Positions 5,910-9,456 of a stretch of 9,456 nucleotides of DNA are shown here, one piece after another (positions within the stretch are counted from its first letter, which is position 1; each line of letters opens with the position of its first letter). The notes beneath the pieces were generated by a model. The model did no database searches. It saw only the letters and a list, made by a program, of their open reading frames with translations, and was not told the DNA's origin. The position numbers and the translations under genes are program-made. Source of the stretch: an uncultured Roseburia sp. (GTDB lineage: Bacteria; Bacillota; Clostridia; Lachnospirales; Lachnospiraceae); contig URJS01000082.1 of assembly GCA_900548205.1 (NCBI GenBank), positions 1-9,456 of the forward strand, written 5' to 3'.

Positions 5910-6935
5910 ATGGATTACAAAAATTCCGGTGTTGATATTGAGGCGGGTTACAAGTCAGTGGAGCTGATGAAGGAGTATGTAAAAAAGACGATGAGACCGG
6001 AAGTGCTCGGCGGACTGGGCGGTTTTTCGGGGGCATTTTCGCTGGAGAAGATCAAGGAAATGGAAGAACCGACGCTCGTATCAGGAACGGACGGATGCGG
6101 CACGAAGGTAAAGCTTGCATTTCTTTTGGACAAGCATGATACCATCGGTATCGACTGCGTGGCAATGTGCGTCAACGATATTGCCTGTGCCGGAGGCGAG
6201 CCATTATTTTTCCTTGATTATATTGCGTGCGGCAAAAACTATCCTGAGAAGATCGCCACGATCGTGGGCGGTGTCGCAGAGGGCTGTGTGCAGTCTGGCT
6301 GTGCGCTGATCGGCGGAGAGACGGCGGAGCATCCGGGACTTATGCCGGAGGACGAGTATGATCTTGCGGGCTTTGCAGTCGGCGTTGTGGACAAAAAGGA
6401 CATTATCACCGGAGCGCATTTAAAGGACGGCGATGTGATCATCGGTATGGCTTCCTCCGGCGTTCATTCAAACGGTTTTTCCTTGGTGCGCAAAATTTTC
6501 CGTATGGATGCAGAGACATTAAATACATATCATGAGGAGCTTGGAAAGACGCTCGGCGAGGCGCTTTTAGCTCCGACGAGGATCTATGTGAAGGCGCTTG
6601 GCTCTATAAAGGAAGCGGGCGTTACCGTCAAGGCATGCAGCCATATTACCGGTGGCGGTTTCTATGAGAATATTCCGCGTATGCTCCCGGAGGGCAAGCA
6701 CGCGGTCATTGAAAAGCACAGCTACGAGATCCCTGCGATCTTTTCCATGATGGCGCGCGAGGGGAACGTCTCTGAGGAAGTGATGTACAACACCTACAAT
6801 ATGGGGATCGGCATGATGGTCGCAGTTGATCCGGCAGACGTGGAGACGGCAATGGAGGCTATCCGCGCGGCGGGTGACACACCGTATGTGATCGGAAAGA
6901 TTACAGATGGGGAAAAAGGGGTGACCTTATGCTAA
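5910..6935 (+). CDS. purM: Phosphoribosylformylglycinamidine cyclo-ligase (AIR synthetase)
   Basis: The 341-residue enzyme closes FGAM to aminoimidazole ribonucleotide with ATP, the fifth step of IMP synthesis. The N-terminal half holds the ATP-binding signature: GGLGGFSGAF (34-43), LVSGTDGCGTK (56-66), TIGIDCVAMCVNDI (78-91) and the IGGETAEHPG loop. The C-terminal half has MASSGVHSNGFSLVRKI and HITGGGFYENIPRML. Length is typical (about 340). The ATG at 5910 has GGAGG (5898-5902) seven bases before it. A cysteine (C63) in the DGCGTK loop takes the place of the more common valine, probably a neutral change. It leads the purM-purN-purD unit, and its stop overlaps the purN start by seven bases. 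Confidence 0.97.
   Translation: MDYKNSGVDIEAGYKSVELMKEYVKKTMRPEVLGGLGGFSGAFSLEKIKEMEEPTLVSGTDGCGTKVKLAFLLDKHDTIGIDCVAMCVNDIACAGGEPLFFLDYIACGKNYPEKIATIVGGVAEGCVQSGCALIGGETAEHPGLMPEDEYDLAGFAVGVVDKKDIITGAHLKDGDVIIGMASSGVHSNGFSLVRKIFRMDAETLNTYHEELGKTLGEALLAPTRIYVKALGSIKEAGVTVKACSHITGGGFYENIPRMLPEGKHAVIEKHSYEIPAIFSMMAREGNVSEEVMYNTYNMGIGMMVAVDPADVETAMEAIRAAGDTPYVIGKITDGEKGVTLC
6916..6921 (+). promoter_or_regulatory. Ribosome binding site of purN inside purM
   Basis: AAGGGG, continuing into GGTGA, lies seven bases before ATG 6929 and within the last codons of purM. It sets the purN start at 6929 and suggests coupled translation. Confidence 0.6.
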
Positions 6936-7558
6936 AGCTTGCGGTCTTAGTGTCCGGCGGCGGCACAAACTTACAGGCGATTTTGGATGCGATGGATTGC
7001 GGAAAAATTCAAAATGCAAAGGTTTCGGTCGTCATCAGCAACAACCGGAATGCGTATGCGCTTACGCGTGCGAACGAACATGGCATCGAGGCGGTCTGTA
7101 TTTCTCCGAAGGATTTTGCAGATCGGGCGGCGTTTAATCAGGCATTTCTTGAGAAGCTGGACTCCTATCAGGTAGATTTGGTCGTGCTTGCCGGATTTCT
7201 TGTTGTGCTCCCGCAGGAAATGATACAGCGGTATCAAAACCGTATTATCAACATTCACCCGTCCCTGATCCCGTCTTTCTGTGGGAAGGGATATTACGGA
7301 TTAAAGGTGCATGAGAGCGCGCTTGCGCGCGGTGTGAAGCTTACAGGGGCAACTGTGCATTTCGTGGATGAGGGAACAGATACGGGACCGATCATTTTGC
7401 AGAAGGCGGTAGAGGTAGAACCGGGTGATACGCCGGAAACCTTGCAGCGCCGTGTGATGGAGCAGGCGGAGTGGGTGATCCTGCCGCAGGCGATCGATCT
7501 GATCGCAGCCGGAAGGGTAGCGGTGTGTGACGGACGTGTGCAGATAAAAGCAGAGTAG
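6929..7558 (+). CDS. purN: Phosphoribosylglycinamide formyltransferase (folate-dependent GAR transformylase)
   Basis: The 209-residue enzyme moves a formyl group from 10-formyltetrahydrofolate to GAR, step 3 of IMP synthesis. VSGGGTNLQAI (8-18) binds the substrate phosphate. The catalytic triad is N108 and H110 in INIHPSLIPSF and D151 in DEGTDTGP, lining up with N106, H108 and D144 of the Escherichia coli enzyme. After HPSLIPSF there is a short insertion with CGKGYYG (118-124) that is absent from E. coli but, as I recall, common in clostridial PurN. The start ATG lies inside purM (ATGCTAA overlap). The stop TAG overlaps the AGGAGG in front of purD, so the three genes are translationally linked. 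Confidence 0.96.
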   Translation: MLKLAVLVSGGGTNLQAILDAMDCGKIQNAKVSVVISNNRNAYALTRANEHGIEAVCISPKDFADRAAFNQAFLEKLDSYQVDLVVLAGFLVVLPQEMIQRYQNRIINIHPSLIPSFCGKGYYGLKVHESALARGVKLTGATVHFVDEGTDTGPIILQKAVEVEPGDTPETLQRRVMEQAEWVILPQAIDLIAAGRVAVCDGRVQIKAE

Positions 7559-7570
7559 GAGGAGATCAGA

Positions 7571-8845
7571 ATGAGGGTACTGGTAATAGGAAGCGGCGGA
7601 CGTGAGCACGCGATCGTGACAAGCGTGGCAAGGAGTCCGCGTGTGGATCAAATATACTGTGCTTCGGGAAATGCAGGAATCGCTGCGCAGGCGGAGTGTG
7701 TGCCGATTGGTGCGATGGAGTTTGACAAGCTTTTGGCGTTTGCCAAAGAGCATCAGATTGATTTTACGATCGTGGGGATGGACGATCCGCTGGTAGGCGG
7801 AATTGTGGACATTTTTGAGGCAGAGGGATTGAAAATATTTGGTCCGCGCAAAAATGCTGCGATTTTGGAAGGCTCGAAGGCATTTTCCAAGGATTTGATG
7901 AAGAAATACAAGATTCCGACGGCTGCCTATGAGAAATTTACTTCCCCGGACGAGGCGCTTGGATATCTGGAGACGGCGAAGTTTCCGATCGTGCTCAAAG
8001 CAGACGGGCTTGCGCTAGGAAAAGGCGTGTTGATCTGCAGCACGCTGGAGGAGGCAAAGGACGGCGTGCGGGAGATCATGCAGGATAAGAAATTCGGAAC
8101 GGCGGGCAATACAATGGTCGTGGAAGAATTTATGACCGGACGCGAGGTGTCTGTGCTCTCATTTGTGGACGGTAAGACGATCAAAATCATGTCCTCCGCG
8201 CAGGATCACAAGCGCGCCAAGGACGGAGATCAGGGCTTAAATACCGGAGGGATGGGAACGTTTTCTCCAAGTCCGTTCTATACGGAGGAAGTAGATTCAT
8301 TTTGCAGGAAATATATCTATCAGGCGACGGTGGATGCGATGGCGGCCGAGGGCAGACCGTTTCAAGGTGTCATCTTCTTTGGGCTGATGCTGACGGCGGA
8401 CGGACCGAGGGTGCTTGAATACAATGCCCGTTTCGGAGACCCGGAGGCACAGGTGGTGCTGCCGCGCATGAAAAATGACATCATCGACGTGATGGAGGCG
8501 TGCGTCGACGGCAGACTGGATGAAATTGATTTGCAGTTTGAGGACAATGCCGCGGTCTGCGTGGTACTCGCATCGGACGGTTATCCGGTTTGCTATGAAA
8601 AAGGTTATCCGGTTCAGGGGCTTGAGAAGTTTGCAGGAAGGGATGATTATTACTGTTTCCATGCCGGAACTGCGTTTGATGCGGATGGAAGGATCGTGAC
8701 AAACGGCGGGCGTGTGCTCGGCATCACGGCTACCGGAAACGACCTTAAGGAAGCCCGCGCAAAGGCTTATGAGGCGACGAAGTGGGTGCAGTTTGAAAAC
8801 AAATACATGCGTACGGATATCGGCAGGGCGATTGACGAGGCATAG
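7571..8845 (+). CDS. purD: Phosphoribosylamine-glycine ligase (GAR synthetase)
   Basis: The 424-residue ATP-grasp enzyme joins phosphoribosylamine and glycine to give GAR, step 2 of IMP synthesis. Order of domains: N-terminal VLVIGSGGREHAI (3-15); linker with GMDDPLVGGIVD (69-80); ATP-grasp core with IVLKADGLALGKGV (140-153), VVEEFMTGREVSV (183-195) and DHKRAKDGDQGLNTGGMG (212-229, the family signature region); metal-binding EYNARFGDPEAQVVLPR (283-299); then the C-terminal PurD domain. Length is normal. The ATG at 7571 has AGGAGG (7557-7562) eight bases upstream. It is a single complete frame, the last gene of purMND, followed by a long structured 3' region and a terminator. Confidence 0.97.
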   Translation: MRVLVIGSGGREHAIVTSVARSPRVDQIYCASGNAGIAAQAECVPIGAMEFDKLLAFAKEHQIDFTIVGMDDPLVGGIVDIFEAEGLKIFGPRKNAAILEGSKAFSKDLMKKYKIPTAAYEKFTSPDEALGYLETAKFPIVLKADGLALGKGVLICSTLEEAKDGVREIMQDKKFGTAGNTMVVEEFMTGREVSVLSFVDGKTIKIMSSAQDHKRAKDGDQGLNTGGMGTFSPSPFYTEEVDSFCRKYIYQATVDAMAAEGRPFQGVIFFGLMLTADGPRVLEYNARFGDPEAQVVLPRMKNDIIDVMEACVDGRLDEIDLQFEDNAAVCVVLASDGYPVCYEKGYPVQGLEKFAGRDDYYCFHAGTAFDADGRIVTNGGRVLGITATGNDLKEARAKAYEATKWVQFENKYMRTDIGRAIDEA

Positions 8846-8857
8846 AAGAAAAATAGG

Positions 8858-8960
8858 CTTACCCATATGGATGTCATTGCATATCATATACTTAACAAGG
8901 CAGTCGGTGGGTGAGTGCGGGCAAGAGAGGCAAATGCCAGATGCAGCCTAGCCGCTGGCA
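8858..8960 (+). other. Structured 3' untranslated region of purD
   Basis: Between the purD stop and its terminator lie 128 bases without a gene. CTTACCCA (8858-8865) can pair with TGGGTGAG (8908-8915) over eight pairs, one of them G-U, and TGCCAG (8935-8940) pairs exactly with CTGGCA (8955-8960). TATACT at 8887-8892 resembles a -10 box but has no convincing -35. Function unknown; it may simply be a folded tail. Confidence 0.3.
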
Positions 8961-8973
8961 AAATAATTGAGTT

Positions 8974-9015
8974 AAATAGCGCTTTCGTTTACCAGACTGG
9001 GGGCGCTATTTTTTG
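8974..9015 (+). terminator. Rho-independent terminator of the purMND operon
   Basis: AAATAGCGC (8974-8982) pairs perfectly with GCGCTATTT (9003-9011), with a 20-base loop and a following T-run up to 9014. It is the first strong terminator after purD. Its outer stem pairs AATAGC with GCTATT, the same as the terminator at 130-175. Confidence 0.85.
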
Positions 9016-9024
9016 TGGCTGAAA

Positions 9025-9129
9025 TTAGTTGCGAGAGTGATTACGGCACAAAGCATAATTACGAAAGTCAATCAATCCTTGTATGCAGCCATAGACACCG
9101 GTTGCTTTCAGGTGCGCGGCAACTGGCAT
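9025..9129 (-). CDS. Doubtful 34-codon ORF
   Basis: The - strand frame from ATG (9127-9129) to TAA (9025-9027) gives a 34-residue peptide that begins MPVAAHLKATGVYG and ends NHSRN. It has protein-like composition and the frame stays open for 13 more codons upstream before a TGA. There is no clear ribosome binding site before the ATG, and the stretch folds strongly as nucleic acid. It may be a decayed gene end, part of a repeated element, or chance. I do not recognise the peptide. Confidence 0.2.
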   Translation of the reverse strand: MPVAAHLKATGVYGCIQGLIDFRNYALCRNHSRN

Positions 9130-9162
9130 ATCGTTCCCTTCGGCTCTCTGTGTAAGTCTATG
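9090..9162. other. Nested inverted repeats, possible structured RNA or recombination site
   Basis: CATAGAC (9090-9096) pairs perfectly with GTCTATG (9156-9162). Nested inside, CCGGTTGC (9098-9105) pairs with GCAACTGG (9119-9126) through eight pairs including one G-T. The 30 bases between 9127 and 9155 are free and could form a further small arm. Two stems of this kind in 73 bases suggest a folded RNA or an extrachromosomal-type recombination or repeat structure. No known family is recognised. Confidence 0.4.
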
Positions 9163-9264
9163 ATATTTTCAATGTCTGGAATTTAAGATATTCATAGATC
9201 GGAGGTTGTGACTGCTTTTGCAGCAGAAAAATAAAGATCATTAAAACAGATTGTTGTGTATAAA

Positions 9265-9299
9265 AAAATGCAACATTACTTATAATAATGTTGCATTTT
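9265..9299 (-). terminator. Terminator facing the recombinase gene (possibly bidirectional)
   Basis: AAAATGCAACATTA (9265-9278) and TAATGTTGCATTTT (9286-9299) form a perfect 14-bp stem with a seven-base loop. Reading the - strand, the stem runs into seven consecutive T residues (complement of 9262-9268), ideal for stopping the recombinase transcript about 72 bases after its stop codon. On the + strand only the four stem T residues are present, so it is weaker there. Confidence 0.8.
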
Positions 9300-9370
9300 G
9301 TCTACATATCATATATCGGACATGTCTTTGAAAACTTAACATCTAAAATAAAACTTTTTCGACTTATGTT

Positions 9371-9456
9371 TCAAAAGTCCATTTTTAAAAAGAGAGAATC
9401 TCTCTCATCCTGTTCAATTCCAAGATATTTCTTTGTAACCCCGTAGGAAGAATGAT
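9371..9456 (-). CDS. Tyrosine recombinase / phage-type integrase, C-terminal end only
   Basis: The last 27 codons of a - strand gene run from the window edge to TGA (9371-9373). The end reads HSSYGVTKKYLGIEQDERD followed by SLFLKMDF. This matches the C-terminus of tyrosine recombinases: the histidine of the (G/N)H box, then the catalytic tyrosine exactly nine residues later in KKYLGI (codon at 9425-9427), then the common IxQDE tail. Such enzymes join DNA through a covalent phosphotyrosine link and drive integration and excision of prophages, conjugative elements and transposons. The rest of the gene lies beyond 9456, so type and completeness are unknown. The gene points toward purD and has its own terminator at 9265-9299. 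The fragment is short, so the call rests on spacing and motif only. Confidence 0.65.
   Translation of the reverse strand, partial: HSSYGVTKKYLGIEQDERDSLFLKMDF

Larger units (their letters stand above)
8880..9315. repeat. 11-bp direct repeat pair (8880-8890 and 9305-9315)
   Basis: CATATCATATA occurs at 8880-8890 and at 9305-9315 in the same orientation, enclosing the purD terminator, the foldable region and the right-hand terminator. ACTTAACA also recurs just right of each copy (8890-8897 and 9334-9341). The sequence is AT-rich, so chance is possible. Lying next to a tyrosine recombinase, the copies could be recombinase binding or core sites. Confidence 0.25.

Noticed and set aside
7301..7753. 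150-codon - strand frame across purN and purD
   Set aside because: Antisense shadow of two certain genes, with no family pattern.
8297..8887. 196-codon - strand frame opposite purD
   Set aside because: Antisense shadow of the purD coding strand with no ribosome site or motif.
1..9456. CRISPR arrays, tRNA or rRNA genes, toxin-antitoxin or defence genes
   Set aside because: No regularly spaced repeats, no tRNA cloverleaf, and no suitable protein motifs were seen.

Overview
The window looks like chromosomal DNA of a low-to-mid GC Clostridia member, most likely Lachnospiraceae (an inference, not a measurement). The grounds are strong AGGAGG-type ribosome binding sites, AT-rich intergenic DNA, a clostridial-type PurN with a small GKGYYG-containing insertion, and small membrane proteins packed behind pyrE. 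All complete genes are on the + strand. One truncated gene enters from the right on the - strand.

Layout. Positions 1-673 hold no convincing protein gene. They contain a GAGGGTG/CACCCTC palindrome (11-56), a second hairpin (79-105), a rho-independent terminator (130-175), a miniature inverted-repeat element of about 161 bp (218-378), and a probable promoter ahead of pyrE. Positions 674-5341 are a compact run that is probably one operon: pyrE, a VanZ-like membrane protein, a three-helix small membrane protein, a YfbR/HDDC2-type HD nucleotidase, a large M29-type aminopeptidase and purE. The gaps are overlaps or 5-39 bases. A GC-rich hairpin follows purE. Positions 5342-5909 are non-coding, with a 13-bp tandem repeat, a 15-bp palindrome and a well-formed promoter. 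Positions 5910-8845 are the tightly coupled purM-purN-purD operon. From 8846 on there is a long structured 3' region with a terminator (8974-9015), a foldable stretch with a doubtful 34-codon ORF (9025-9162), a 14-bp-stem terminator (9265-9299), and the last 27 codons of a tyrosine recombinase on the - strand (9371-9456).

How the genes work together. PyrE makes OMP in pyrimidine synthesis. PurD, PurN, PurM and PurE catalyse steps 2, 3, 5 and the carboxylation/mutase step of IMP synthesis. PurF, PurL, PurC, PurB and PurH are not in the window. The HD protein probably dephosphorylates deoxynucleoside monophosphates, and the aminopeptidase recycles peptides, so the first operon mixes nucleotide synthesis with salvage and turnover. 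I see no purine riboswitch and no Bacillus-type PurR box ahead of purM.

The main unusual material is at the two ends: a miniature transposon-like repeat on the left, and an integrase end with nearby structured DNA on the right, suggesting the edge of an integrated element just past purD. I found no convincing undescribed multi-gene system here.
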